A DNA stretch of 64,000 bases from Marinobacter panjinensis. GTDB lineage: Bacteria > Pseudomonadota > Gammaproteobacteria > Pseudomonadales > Oleiphilaceae. Made by a program: the position numbers and the translations under genes. Below the pieces are notes generated by a model. It saw only the letters and a list, made by a program, of their open reading frames with translations. It did no database searches and was not told where the DNA came from. The stretch lies in contig NZ_SZYH01000001.1 of the NCBI RefSeq assembly GCF_005298175.1, forward strand, positions 1,488,001 to 1,552,000, read 5' to 3'. Positions 16,461 through 26,115 of the stretch are shown here, one piece after another (position 1 is the stretch's first letter; every line of letters begins with the position of its first letter).

Positions 16461-18488
16461 TCAGGCGCCGATCACACCTCCGTCATCCCGCGTTACGATC
16501 ACTGTCGCATCCCGGGGACGGTCCTCCGCCGCGTTCGGCCAGTTGCCGTCCGGATGCTGGATGTTAACGAACATGGTTTTCACATCCGGTGTCGATACGA
16601 CGCCGGTGACTTCACAACCCACCGGACCGACGAAGAATCGCTTGATTTCACGGGTCACCGGATTGGCTGCCAGCATCATATTGTTCTGGTACGGCGCGGC
16701 ATCACTACCATCGGTCTGAATCCACAGGCGTCCATTGTAATCAAACCACAGGCCGTCGGGACTGTTGAAGATATTGGTATCATCCAGGGTAACCACTGCT
16801 TCTCCATCGACAACGGTTTCGGTTCCCTGCTCACCGGCGAACACAAAAATGTCCCAGTCAAAGCTGGTCGCGGTGTGATCGTTGCCGGCTTCTGTCCAGC
16901 GGATAATATGCCCGGTGGTGTTTTCGACAATCGGATTGGCGGCGTTTACGTCATCGTACCCGTCCTTGCCACGGTTGCTGTTGTTGGTCAGCGCGAAATA
17001 AACCTCTCCGGTATTCGGATCAACAGCGCCCCATTCCGGGCGGTCCATCGTGGTGGCACCTGCGATGTCGGCCGCCAGACGGGTATTCACCACAACGTCG
17101 GCCTGATTCTCGAAACCATCAAACTGGATATCACCCACCAGGGTTCCCTGAGCGGCTGCAACCCTGGCGGCAAAGTCCGCATCCTCCAGATCCAGTGCCA
17201 GCCAGTCGCCGGAGCCGTCGGCGTTGAAGCGGGCAACGTAGAGCGTACCCTCATCCAGCAGGTAGCCGCCGGCCGTTGCGGCATGGTAAGGCTTGGAAGA
17301 CACAAACTTGTAGATGTATTCGAAGCGGGAGTCATCACCGGAGTAGCAAACCACCGGTTCACCTTCTTTGGTAGGCGCAAAGATGACACCCTCATGGCCA
17401 AAACGGCCCAGAGCCGTCCGTTTCTGGGGTTTGCTCTCGGGGGTGAACGGATCAATCTCAACCATGTAGCCGTAGGTGTTCGCCTCGTTCCGATAATCCT
17501 CGGCTGCGGAAGCACCGGTGGTTGATACGTTGAAGCGCATGTACTCGTCGGCATTGGTGTCGGCCAACTCCCAGTCATAACGGGAGTTGTCATTAACACC
17601 ATGTCGTACATATTCACGGGGGCGCTCGGCATCGGCGGTAGCAAAGTAGCCATGCCAGTTTTCCTCCGCCGTAAGATAGGTTCCCCATGGCGTCGGGCCC
17701 ATCGCGCAGTTGTTAAGGGTGCCGCGGGTTTGGGTGGCATTCGGGCTGTAGGCGGTGATCAGCTTGCTGTAGCCACGAAGCGGGCCACGGATATCCATAT
17801 CGGTATTGCCGGTGATGCGCCGGTTAAAGGGGCTGCCAAATACGATGTCCCAGGTCCCGTTGCTGTCGCGCCTGATGTGAATGACGGAAACACCGTGAGC
17901 CGCAATTTCCTTGCGAACTTCGTCCACCGGACGAACACCCTCGTTATCAGCAGCTCTGGTCGGGCCGTTGGCATGCAGCGCGCCCTGGTTGATGTATTCG
18001 TGGTTCATGACCAACAGGCCTTCGGCAGAGCTGTTGCCCCCGGACTTCTGGTCGATCGGGAAAAAGTGCACGCCATCGTGATGCATACCAACCTGCTGCT
18101 CCTGGTCTTCGCCGGTGTTGGTGCCATCGGCGCGGTATTCAGGATAGCTGCCAGTGATCGGCGTTCCCCAGGGCACAAAGGTTTCAGTCGAGTAGCCTTC
18201 CGGAACAACAACGCGGTTTTCGGTTGAAACCGCTACCGGCTTGAATCCCAGCTCAGTGCTGGACTGGACATCACCACTGGTGCTGCCGTTGTCGTCGTCA
18301 CTGTCAGAGCAACCAACGAGGCCCATCCCCATAACACTTGCCAGGGCAGCGCCAACACTGCCTTTCATCAAAGTGCGCCGCTGCATTCTTGCGGTCAGCA
18401 CCGATGCGAAGGACGTATTGCCGGAATGATTTACAACGGGCTCGTAATTGGGATCCAGATAATTCGGATCCAGGTCATGCTTCGCCAT
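16461..18488 (-). CDS. phoX: PhoX-family alkaline phosphatase (DUF839), Tat-exported
   Basis: 675 residues. A twin-arginine signal, MQRRTLMKGSVGAALA, lies about 34 residues in, after the long polar leader common in PhoX proteins, and ends in MGLVGCSDSD, which may also serve as a lipobox. The rest is the DUF839/PhoX beta-propeller, with MGPTPWGTYLTAEENWHGYF (the segment carrying metal- and phosphate-ligating residues in PhoX), GRFGHEGVIF, VCYSGDDSRFEYIYKFVS, FDGFENQADVVVNTRLAAD, PEWGAVDPNTGEVYFALTNN and SPDGLWFDYNGRLWIQTDG. It releases phosphate from phosphomonoesters outside the inner membrane with Ca and Fe cofactors. A Pho box lies upstream and a strong terminator follows. Confidence 0.93.
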   Translation of the reverse strand: MAKHDLDPNYLDPNYEPVVNHSGNTSFASVLTARMQRRTLMKGSVGAALASVMGMGLVGCSDSDDDNGSTSGDVQSSTELGFKPVAVSTENRVVVPEGYSTETFVPWGTPITGSYPEYRADGTNTGEDQEQQVGMHHDGVHFFPIDQKSGGNSSAEGLLVMNHEYINQGALHANGPTRAADNEGVRPVDEVRKEIAAHGVSVIHIRRDSNGTWDIVFGSPFNRRITGNTDMDIRGPLRGYSKLITAYSPNATQTRGTLNNCAMGPTPWGTYLTAEENWHGYFATADAERPREYVRHGVNDNSRYDWELADTNADEYMRFNVSTTGASAAEDYRNEANTYGYMVEIDPFTPESKPQKRTALGRFGHEGVIFAPTKEGEPVVCYSGDDSRFEYIYKFVSSKPYHAATAGGYLLDEGTLYVARFNADGSGDWLALDLEDADFAARVAAAQGTLVGDIQFDGFENQADVVVNTRLAADIAGATTMDRPEWGAVDPNTGEVYFALTNNSNRGKDGYDDVNAANPIVENTTGHIIRWTEAGNDHTATSFDWDIFVFAGEQGTETVVDGEAVVTLDDTNIFNSPDGLWFDYNGRLWIQTDGSDAAPYQNNMMLAANPVTREIKRFFVGPVGCEVTGVVSTPDVKTMFVNIQHPDGNWPNAAEDRPRDATVIVTRDDGGVIGA

Positions 18489-18548
18489 GGTCCTGCCTCT
18501 CTCGGGTGGTTTATAGGTTATTCCGAGAACCCAGTGTCGATGGCGAAG

Positions 18549-18566
18549 GTGACAGATTGCAGACAG
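18549..18566 (-). promoter_or_regulatory. Pho box (PhoB binding site) upstream of phoX
   Basis: On the minus strand this reads CTGTCTGCAATCTGTCAC: two CTGTC half-sites exactly 11 bases apart, the PhoB direct-repeat spacing. It is about 60 bases before the phoX ATG. A -10-like GACACT follows about 10 bases downstream, the usual distance for PhoB-activated promoters. A second weaker pair (CTGTCAAAAAATGTTA) lies at 18584-18599. Confidence 0.65.
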
Positions 18567-18608
18567 TCAGAAGTCAGTTTCTTTAACATTTTTTGACAGC
18601 TCGGACGA

Positions 18609-18640
18609 AAAAAGCCTGCCCGGTCAGGGGCAGGCTTTTT
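18609..18640 (-). terminator. Bidirectional-looking terminator between the acidic lipoprotein gene and phoX
   Basis: A perfect 13-bp stem (AAAAAGCCTGCCC 18609-18621 with GGGCAGGCTTTTT 18628-18640) has a 6-base loop and T tracts on both strands. It should end the lipoprotein transcript and insulate phoX. Confidence 0.9.
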
Positions 18641-18698
18641 CACGCAACGGTGCGCGTCTTCGAGGCTATCAGGTGGCCTCGGCGTGAATCCGATGATT

Positions 18699-19001
18699 CT
18701 ATTGCATGGAGTCACCTGCCTCCTCAGCAGCTTCTCCCATTTCTTCGCCTGCTTCATCCATTGCCTCGCCGGTTTCTTCGGCGGCATCGCCAGCGGTATC
18801 CTTGGTTTCCTCCCACGCGCTGTCGTTCTGGCCGGTGGCGTCTTCGTAGGTTTCTTCGACGGAATCGCCAGCGTCGTCCGCCATATCCTCGATGTTATCA
18901 CCGGCTTCCTCGAAATCTGCGCCCTCATTGTCGTCCTGACTGCAGGCAGCGAGGCCCAGTGTCATCAGCAGTGCCAGTGCGCTTAGTGTCAGCTTGTTCA
19001 T
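18699..19001 (-). CDS. Acidic repeat lipoprotein
   Basis: 100 residues. The signal peptide ends at the lipobox GLAAC (Cys20). The mature part is extremely acidic and consists of degenerate 11-residue-like helical units (EAGDNIEDMADDAGDSVEET, then ETKDTAGDAAEETGEAMDEA and similar). The pattern recalls LEA-like or amphipathic helical repeats, so an extended or membrane-surface helix in the periplasm is plausible; no function is known. The start is ATG at 18999-19001, 6-8 bases after AAGGA; earlier in-frame ATGs lack a correctly spaced ribosome site. A terminator follows, so it is probably monocistronic. Confidence 0.75.
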   Translation of the reverse strand: MNKLTLSALALLMTLGLAACSQDDNEGADFEEAGDNIEDMADDAGDSVEETYEDATGQNDSAWEETKDTAGDAAEETGEAMDEAGEEMGEAAEEAGDSMQ

Positions 19002-19140
19002 AACCATGTCCTTATTCGGTTTGAAGTGTGAAAACAACAGCGACAAGTCTACGGCCATGGCCGACACCGGCACAATTACCTGCTGATTACGTTTTTGTTA
19101 GTAGTGACAATAAGTTAGGAAAAGCAATAACCTGAGACCG

Positions 19141-19401
19141 TCAATCGGCCACCGACACTGTTCTGCCATCAAGCGTCAGTACATGATCCAGCCGCACCAT
19201 ATGCCCACGCCCCAGAAAAACAAACTCCTGGCCTGCCCTGTTGAAGAGATCCCGGATGACATCGTGGGTGGTCTGGACCTGGCCGGCATCGTCGCGATAA
19301 ACGATTTCCGCCAGCTTTGAGGAGGTCAGGTATTCCCTCAGCAGGCTCTGTATTTCACAGCGCACCGGATGGTAAGCGTTAGAGGCATTATCCCTAGTCA
19401 T
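19141..19401 (-). CDS. Rof-like protein (Rho-binding antiterminator family), tentative
   Basis: 86 residues. The order YHPVRCEIQSLLREYLTSSK, IVYRDDAGQVQTTHDVIRDLF, EFVFLGRGHMVRLDHVLTLDG matches the Rof/YaeO pattern: a Y-x-P-x-x-C start, a helix, then an Sm-like five-strand barrel ending in an I/VRLDxI strand and LDG. Rof binds Rho and blocks termination in E. coli. The assignment is by pattern and I could not align it. It lies upstream of the acidic lipoprotein gene on the same strand and downstream of the acyl-CoA dehydrogenase terminator. Confidence 0.55.
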   Translation of the reverse strand: MTRDNASNAYHPVRCEIQSLLREYLTSSKLAEIVYRDDAGQVQTTHDVIRDLFNRAGQEFVFLGRGHMVRLDHVLTLDGRTVSVAD

Positions 19402-19435
19402 GGCAGACTCTTCCCTGTGGATACCGAAGGGACAG

Positions 19436-19479
19436 AAAAATGCCCCGGAGCGCCGGATTCAGTGCCGCAGCCGGGGCAT
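19436..19479 (-). terminator. Terminator after the acyl-CoA dehydrogenase gene
   Basis: On the minus strand, ATGCCCCGG (plus 19471-19479) pairs with CCGGGGCAT (plus 19440-19448), followed by a short U run (plus-strand A's at 19436-19440). The loop of 22 bases can fold further. Confidence 0.75.
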
Positions 19480-19517
19480 GCCTACAGTCTGGTTCAGGTT
19501 AGGTCAGTCTGCCAGTT

Positions 19518-21320
19518 TCAGAACCACTCCGGCTTCATGTTCATACAGGTATCGTCCTGGTTCCTCAGCAGCACCAGGTCCTGCGCCACGGTTGGCAGTT
19601 CCCAGTGGAAGAAGTACTGGGCGGCCTGCAGTTTGCCCTGGTAGAAACTGCGTTCGTCGTCGCTGTTCGCAGAGCCCAGTGCCTTGGCCGCGGCGTTGGC
19701 CTGACGCAGCCACATCCAGGACACAATGATGTGGCCGAACAGGTGCAGGTAGCATGAGGCGTTGGCCAGAACCCGGTCCGGGTCTTCCGACATCAGGGAC
19801 TTGCCCAGGCTCTGGGTGACTTTGACAGCCTGTTGCAGGGTTTCACTCAGGGAAAGCGCCCACTGCTGGCAGCGGTCGGTAGTGGCGGCTTCGAGATCCA
19901 CCTGCATTTCCTGCATCAGCAGCTGCAGGCCGTGGCTCTGGTCCTGCCAGATCTTGCGGCCCAGCAGGTCCAGTGCCTGGATGCCGTTGGTGCCTTCGTG
20001 GATCGGGTTAAGGCGGTTGTCGCGCCAGCACTGCTCCACCGGGTATTCCCGGGTATAACCCGCACCACCGTAAACCTGGATGGCGAGATCGTTTGCCCTG
20101 GGGCCGAACTCTGACGGCCAGGCCTTGATGACCGGGGTCAGCAGGTCCAGCAATTTGCCGGCTTCCATCCGCTTTTGCTCATCCGGATGGGTGTGCTGGT
20201 CGTCCATCAGGCGCGCACCGTACAGGCACAAGGCCAGGCCCCCTTCGCTGTAGGCCTTCTGGGCCAACAGCATTCGGCGCACGTCGGCGTGTTCGATGAT
20301 CGACACCTGGGGCGCTTCCGGATTCTTTTCCGACGGTTTGCGGCCCTGCAGGCGGTCCTTCGCATACTCCAGGCTGTGCATGTAGCCACGGTAGCCTATG
20401 ACGGCGGCACCAAAGCCTACACCGACGCGGGCCTCGTTCATCATCTGGAACATGTACTTCAGGCCCTGGTGGGGCTCCCCAACCAGGTAGCCGTGGCAGG
20501 GGGCGTCGTCACCGAAGCTCAGGGCCGTGGAGGTGGTGCCCCGATAACCCAGTTTGTGAATCAGGCCCGCCAGGTTCACGCCGTTGCGCTCTTTCGGGTT
20601 GCCGTCTTCATCAACGATGAATTTCGGCACGATAAACAGGGAAATACCTTTCACCCCCGCCGGTGCGCCCTTGATTTTGGCCAGCACCATGTGAACGATA
20701 TTTTCGGTGATAGATTGTTCGCCGCCGGAAATATAGATTTTGGCGCCCTTGATCAGATAGTGGCCATCATCTGTTGGCGATGCGGAGGTGCGAATGTCCG
20801 CCAGGGAGGAGCCGGCATGGGGCTCGGTCAGGGCCATGGTGCCACTGAAACGGCCGCTGAGCATGTGGGGCAGGAAGGTGTTTTTCTGCTGGTCGTTGCC
20901 GAATACGCGGATCAGGTTGGCGGCGGCGGTGGTCAGGAACGGATAGCCGGCTGTGCCGGGATTGGCTGCGGTGAAGAAGCCGTTGCAGGCCGCCATCACG
21001 GATTCGGGCAGTTGCATGCCGCCAAGTTCGTAGTCGTAGCGGCCGGCGATAAAACCCGCGCTGGCGTAGGCGTCGAAGGCTTCTTTTACCTGAGGAAGCA
21101 TTTCTATCTGGCCATCCACGAACTTCGGCTCGTCTTTGTCGGCGGCGCTGTTGTGGGTAGCGAACTTTTCCCGGGCCATTTTATCGGCGGTTTCGATGAC
21201 GGCGTCGAAGGTGTCGCGGTTGTGTTCGCTGAAGCGTTCGCGTGCGCTGAGGCTTTCGGTGTCGAGTACTTCGTAGAGTTGGAACGCCAGGTCGCGGCGG
21301 TCGATCAGGGTATCTGTCAT
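19518..21320 (-). CDS. Acyl-CoA dehydrogenase, 600-residue type
   Basis: 600 residues, the long bacterial acyl-CoA dehydrogenase class with extra N- and C-terminal domains. Middle-domain FAD motif MALTEPHAGSSLADIRTSA, then IKGAKIYISGGEQ, LGYRGTTSTALSFGDDAPC, C-terminal QVYGGAGYTREYPVEQCWRDNRLNPIHEGTNGIQALDLLGRK (listed as two neighbouring motifs in the family: GGAGYTREYP and IHEGTNGIQALD). It makes the trans-2 double bond of an acyl-CoA and passes electrons to ETF. This class includes general fatty-acid enzymes and the DmdC enzyme of DMSP breakdown; sequence alone does not separate them. Start ATG at 21318-21320 with AGGAG upstream. Confidence 0.92.
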   Translation of the reverse strand: MTDTLIDRRDLAFQLYEVLDTESLSARERFSEHNRDTFDAVIETADKMAREKFATHNSAADKDEPKFVDGQIEMLPQVKEAFDAYASAGFIAGRYDYELGGMQLPESVMAACNGFFTAANPGTAGYPFLTTAAANLIRVFGNDQQKNTFLPHMLSGRFSGTMALTEPHAGSSLADIRTSASPTDDGHYLIKGAKIYISGGEQSITENIVHMVLAKIKGAPAGVKGISLFIVPKFIVDEDGNPKERNGVNLAGLIHKLGYRGTTSTALSFGDDAPCHGYLVGEPHQGLKYMFQMMNEARVGVGFGAAVIGYRGYMHSLEYAKDRLQGRKPSEKNPEAPQVSIIEHADVRRMLLAQKAYSEGGLALCLYGARLMDDQHTHPDEQKRMEAGKLLDLLTPVIKAWPSEFGPRANDLAIQVYGGAGYTREYPVEQCWRDNRLNPIHEGTNGIQALDLLGRKIWQDQSHGLQLLMQEMQVDLEAATTDRCQQWALSLSETLQQAVKVTQSLGKSLMSEDPDRVLANASCYLHLFGHIIVSWMWLRQANAAAKALGSANSDDERSFYQGKLQAAQYFFHWELPTVAQDLVLLRNQDDTCMNMKPEWF

Positions 21321-21460
21321 TGGGGTAGTCTCCTGTTTATGGTGCATAGCCTCTCATACGGTTGTTTTTGTTGAAACCGGCGTTAATGACATAATCATGG
21401 TTGATATCGCCACTCTTCCCTTCCGGGCTCGTTTCATGGTGCATATCAGACGGGCACCCG

Positions 21461-21554
21461 CCGGGAATACCCTCCCGGGACACGCTGTTAATACGTCCGT
21501 GTACGCTTGACGGCAGCATCCATGCTGCCGACAGTCCCGGGAGGGTATTCCCGG
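21461..21554 (+). repeat. Structured repeat, copy A (94 bp)
   Basis: Perfect 20-base inverted repeat: CCGGGAATACCCTCCCGGGA at 21461-21480 with its complement at 21535-21554. The 54-base interior holds ACGCTGTTAATACGTCCGTG and TACGCTTG, then a 9-bp hairpin, CGGCAGCAT-CC-ATGCTGCCG (21511-21530). The interior matches copy B at 44378-44470 over 24 of its first 29 positions, but the outer arms are unrelated. It lies between the divergent acyl-CoA dehydrogenase and GlxA-type regulator genes, so it is not a simple terminator. Confidence 0.85.
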
Positions 21555-21578
21555 CCGGCGCCCTGCTTTGGAGTTGGT

Positions 21579-22574
21579 ATGCGAACGGTTTCTGTTATCG
21601 GATTTGATGGTGCGCTTGCCAGCGCCATTACCGGCATTATTGACCTGTTCCGGTTGGCCGGTGTGACTTGGGCCCGTATCAATGACATGCCGCCGGAGCA
21701 GGAGTTTACGACGCGGCTGTTGACCGAGGGTGGCAAGCCCTGCCGGTGTATCAACGGGATTACACTGCTTGCGGACGGGGACTGGCGGGACTACTCTGCC
21801 GGCGATTCGCAGGCGGATCTGGTGATTGTGCCGACGATTGGCGCGCCTATTGGGCAGGTTTTGGCGGCTAATCCCGGGTTGGTTCAGTGGCTTGGTGGCT
21901 TTCGGGAGGCGGGGTCTGGTCAGGTTCGGGTGGCCAGTAACTGTACCGGGGCGTTCCTGTTGGCAGAAGCGGGGCTGTTGGATGGTCGGCAGGCGACGAC
22001 GCATTGGGGGTTCAGTAACCAGTTCCGGCAGCGCTTTCCTGAGGTGGATTTGCAGCCGGACCAGTTAATTACGGTGGACGGACACATTGCCTGCGCCGGG
22101 GGCGGCATGGCCTGGTGGGACCTGGGGGTGTACCTGGTGGAGCGATATGCCGGTGCCAAGGTCGCAAGGGAGTTAGCGAAGGCGTTTGTAATTGATGCCG
22201 GACGGACCAGCCAGGCACCTTACGGTGCCCTGCAGGCGCGGCGTTATCATTCCGACGCGGCGGTTCTGAAGTTGCAGGACTGGCTGGATGCGAATTATAC
22301 CAAACCGGTCACCCTGCAATCTCTTGCCACGCTGGCGGGGTTAACAGAGCGTTCCTTGATTCGCCGGTTCAAGGCAGCGACCGGGGATACCCCCACCGGT
22401 TATCTGCAGATTCTGAGAATCGAGGCGGCGCGGCAGCATCTGGAGCATTCGCGGGCAGCGGTAGAGGAAGTGACGAGAATGGTGGGTTATGAGGACGTCA
22501 GTTCGTTCAGCCGTCTGTTCCGGAAACACACTGGCCTGGCACCCGGTGTTTATCGGGCCCGGTTTGCTCGCTAA
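21579..22574 (+). CDS. GlxA-type AraC-family regulator with DJ-1/PfpI-like domain
   Basis: 331 residues. The N-terminal DJ-1/PfpI-like domain (about 1-190) opens with MRTVSVIGFDGALASAITGI and has the elbow VASNCTGAFLLAEAGLLDGR with Cys in place of the catalytic Cys, and TTHWGFSNQFRQRFPEV. The C-terminal AraC DNA-binding domain has both HTH units: VTLQSLATLAGLTERSLIRRF and VEEVTRMVGYEDVSSFSRLF. Members regulate amine or amino-acid catabolism, for example glycine betaine or arginine genes; the effector here is unknown. The start at 21579 has GGAG 6 bases upstream. It is divergent from the acyl-CoA dehydrogenase, so that gene may be its target. Confidence 0.92.
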   Translation: MRTVSVIGFDGALASAITGIIDLFRLAGVTWARINDMPPEQEFTTRLLTEGGKPCRCINGITLLADGDWRDYSAGDSQADLVIVPTIGAPIGQVLAANPGLVQWLGGFREAGSGQVRVASNCTGAFLLAEAGLLDGRQATTHWGFSNQFRQRFPEVDLQPDQLITVDGHIACAGGGMAWWDLGVYLVERYAGAKVARELAKAFVIDAGRTSQAPYGALQARRYHSDAAVLKLQDWLDANYTKPVTLQSLATLAGLTERSLIRRFKAATGDTPTGYLQILRIEAARQHLEHSRAAVEEVTRMVGYEDVSSFSRLFRKHTGLAPGVYRARFAR

Positions 22575-22688
22575 CGCACATACACGACGGTTTGGCCCGG
22601 GTTATGCTTTATTACATCTACAGAGCCGAAAGCTGGCGCCAAACGTAAAATTTACTGACACAGGCTATTTCCCGCGGAGGGTAATACC

Positions 22689-22853
22689 ATGACAGCACTG
22701 CAAAGAACCCAGCAATCCGATCTGCTGAGCCGCCTCTACGACATGAAGCAGAAACAGCTGCTGAAGGCCAGCCAGCAGGCCGACAGCCTTCGTTACCGGG
22801 TACTATCTGCCGAAGCTGACGCTATCAGCGCAGCCCTGAAAGCCATTCGATAA
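22689..22853 (+). CDS. Small helical protein (54 aa), hypothetical
   Basis: 54 residues starting MTALQRTQQSDLLSRLYDMK and ending in SAALKAIR. Predicted as one long amphipathic helix or two, with no signal or membrane segment. A strong ribosome site (GGAGG, 8 bases before ATG) and normal codon choice support it. It lies alone between the GlxA-type regulator and the convergent fadH. Not recognised. Confidence 0.55.
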   Translation: MTALQRTQQSDLLSRLYDMKQKQLLKASQQADSLRYRVLSAEADAISAALKAIR

Positions 22854-22941
22854 CGGGCAGCCAGGGCTGTAACGGTGCCTGACTGCCGCTGATGCTGGAG
22901 TGATAAAGGCGCTCACTTTGTGACCAAAATTGTCCATACGG

Positions 22942-25008
<2,067 letters not shown>

Positions 25009-25068
25009 TCAGGAGGCAACATGGTAGCATAGCGCCCTACGACTAATGTATGACACGGAACCGACGAT

Positions 25069-25881
25069 ATGAGCACAAGCGATTCTGAACGGGTACTGAT
25101 CGATATTGAGGATGGCATTGCGACTGTCACCCTCAACCGGCCGGAAAAATATAACGGCCTGGACATGCCCATGTTCGAAGCCATTACCCGGGCGGCCAAG
25201 ACCCTGAAGAAAGACCGCAGTGTGCGCGCCATTATTCTGAGAGGTGCCGGAGAGGCCTTCTGTTCCGGACTGGATGTAAAAACCGTGTCGAAGAACCCGG
25301 TAAATTTTCTCAAGCTGCTGATAAAGCCGGGCCGCAAGATCAGTAACCTTGCCCAGGATGTAGGCTATTTATGGCGGGATGTGCCCGCGCCGGTCATTGC
25401 CGTCACCCATGGTTACTGTTTCGGCGGCGGCTTCCAGGTGGCGCTGGGGGCCGATTTCCGGTTTTCCACTGACGACTGCGAGTTTTCCATTATGGAAAGC
25501 AAGTGGGGCCTGATCCCGGACATGAGCCTGACCGTATCCCTTCGCGAACTGATCCCCATTGATTTGGCCAAGGAACTGACCATGACAGCCCGGCGCTTCA
25601 GCGGTACCGAGGCAAAAGCCATGGGCCTGGTCAGCCGGGTGAGCAACGATCCGATGGCTGAGGCCCTGGCCTTTGCCCGCGAATTGGCGAATCGCTCCCC
25701 GGACGCTGTCGCCGCCAGCAAGCTGCTGTTCAACCGGAGTTGGAACGCCACTGACAAAGTAGCGCTGGACTGGGAAACGAAATTGCAGAAGAAGGTGCTG
25801 GGCCGTGCCAATCAGCGTGTCGCGCTAGCACGGAACTCCGGCTCTCCGGACAAACCGTACCAGGACCGCCGTGATTTCTGA
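25069..25881 (+). CDS. Crotonase/enoyl-CoA hydratase-isomerase family protein
   Basis: 270 residues of crotonase fold. Oxyanion-hole regions are AFCSGLDVK (64-71) and HGYCFGGGFQVALGAD (114-129). The catalytic Glu kept by hydratases and isomerases is Glu143 in IMESKWGLIPDM, with Asp151 eight residues on. The first hydratase Glu (in GGGCEL of the family) is Gln123 here, so classic hydratase activity is doubtful. A delta3-delta2 or dienoyl-CoA isomerase role is possible. It is divergent from fadH. The product is cytoplasmic. Confidence 0.88.
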   Translation: MSTSDSERVLIDIEDGIATVTLNRPEKYNGLDMPMFEAITRAAKTLKKDRSVRAIILRGAGEAFCSGLDVKTVSKNPVNFLKLLIKPGRKISNLAQDVGYLWRDVPAPVIAVTHGYCFGGGFQVALGADFRFSTDDCEFSIMESKWGLIPDMSLTVSLRELIPIDLAKELTMTARRFSGTEAKAMGLVSRVSNDPMAEALAFARELANRSPDAVAASKLLFNRSWNATDKVALDWETKLQKKVLGRANQRVALARNSGSPDKPYQDRRDF

Positions 25882-26048
25882 CCGCCATTGGTGATAGCGT
25901 GGTTTCTCACTGGTCCGACAGCTCTGCAAAACCGTATTGAGGTGTCTATTCTTGTAGTCAGGCGGCCTGCAACCTGTCTTGCCTTTAATCAAGGTGTCGG
26001 ATAGGCTCTCAGGCGTCTGAATACAGGGTAGTAGTCAACATTCCCTGT

Positions 26049-26103
26049 GGATCCGTCTCCAGCCCCGGAGCGATCCAGCCGACTTTAACGGGCCTGACTG
26101 GAG
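26049..26103 (+). promoter_or_regulatory. Structured leader of the mrp operon with alternative hairpins (possible riboswitch)
   Basis: Two exclusive folds share CTCC at 26057-26060. Fold 1: GGATC (26049-26053), G26055 and CTCC pair with GGAG (26067-26070), C26071 and GATCC (26072-26076), about 10 bp. Fold 2: CTCCAG (26057-26062) pairs with CTGGAG (26098-26103), which hides the only Shine-Dalgarno-like GGAG, 12 bases before the mrpA ATG. CCAG (26075-26078) can also pair with CTGG (26098-26101). A translational switch is inferred. A sodium-sensing class is possible given the genes, but not shown. Confidence 0.45.
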
Positions 26104-26115
26104 CGCAATCTCAAC

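Noticed and set aside
16443..17525. A 360-codon plus-strand open frame within phoX
   Set aside because: Antisense shadow with no recognisable domains, lying wholly inside phoX and its terminator.
20175..21374. A 399-codon plus-strand open frame across the acyl-CoA dehydrogenase gene
   Set aside because: It is antisense to a clear 600-residue enzyme with full motifs, has no ribosome site or family likeness, and reflects GC-rich codon bias.
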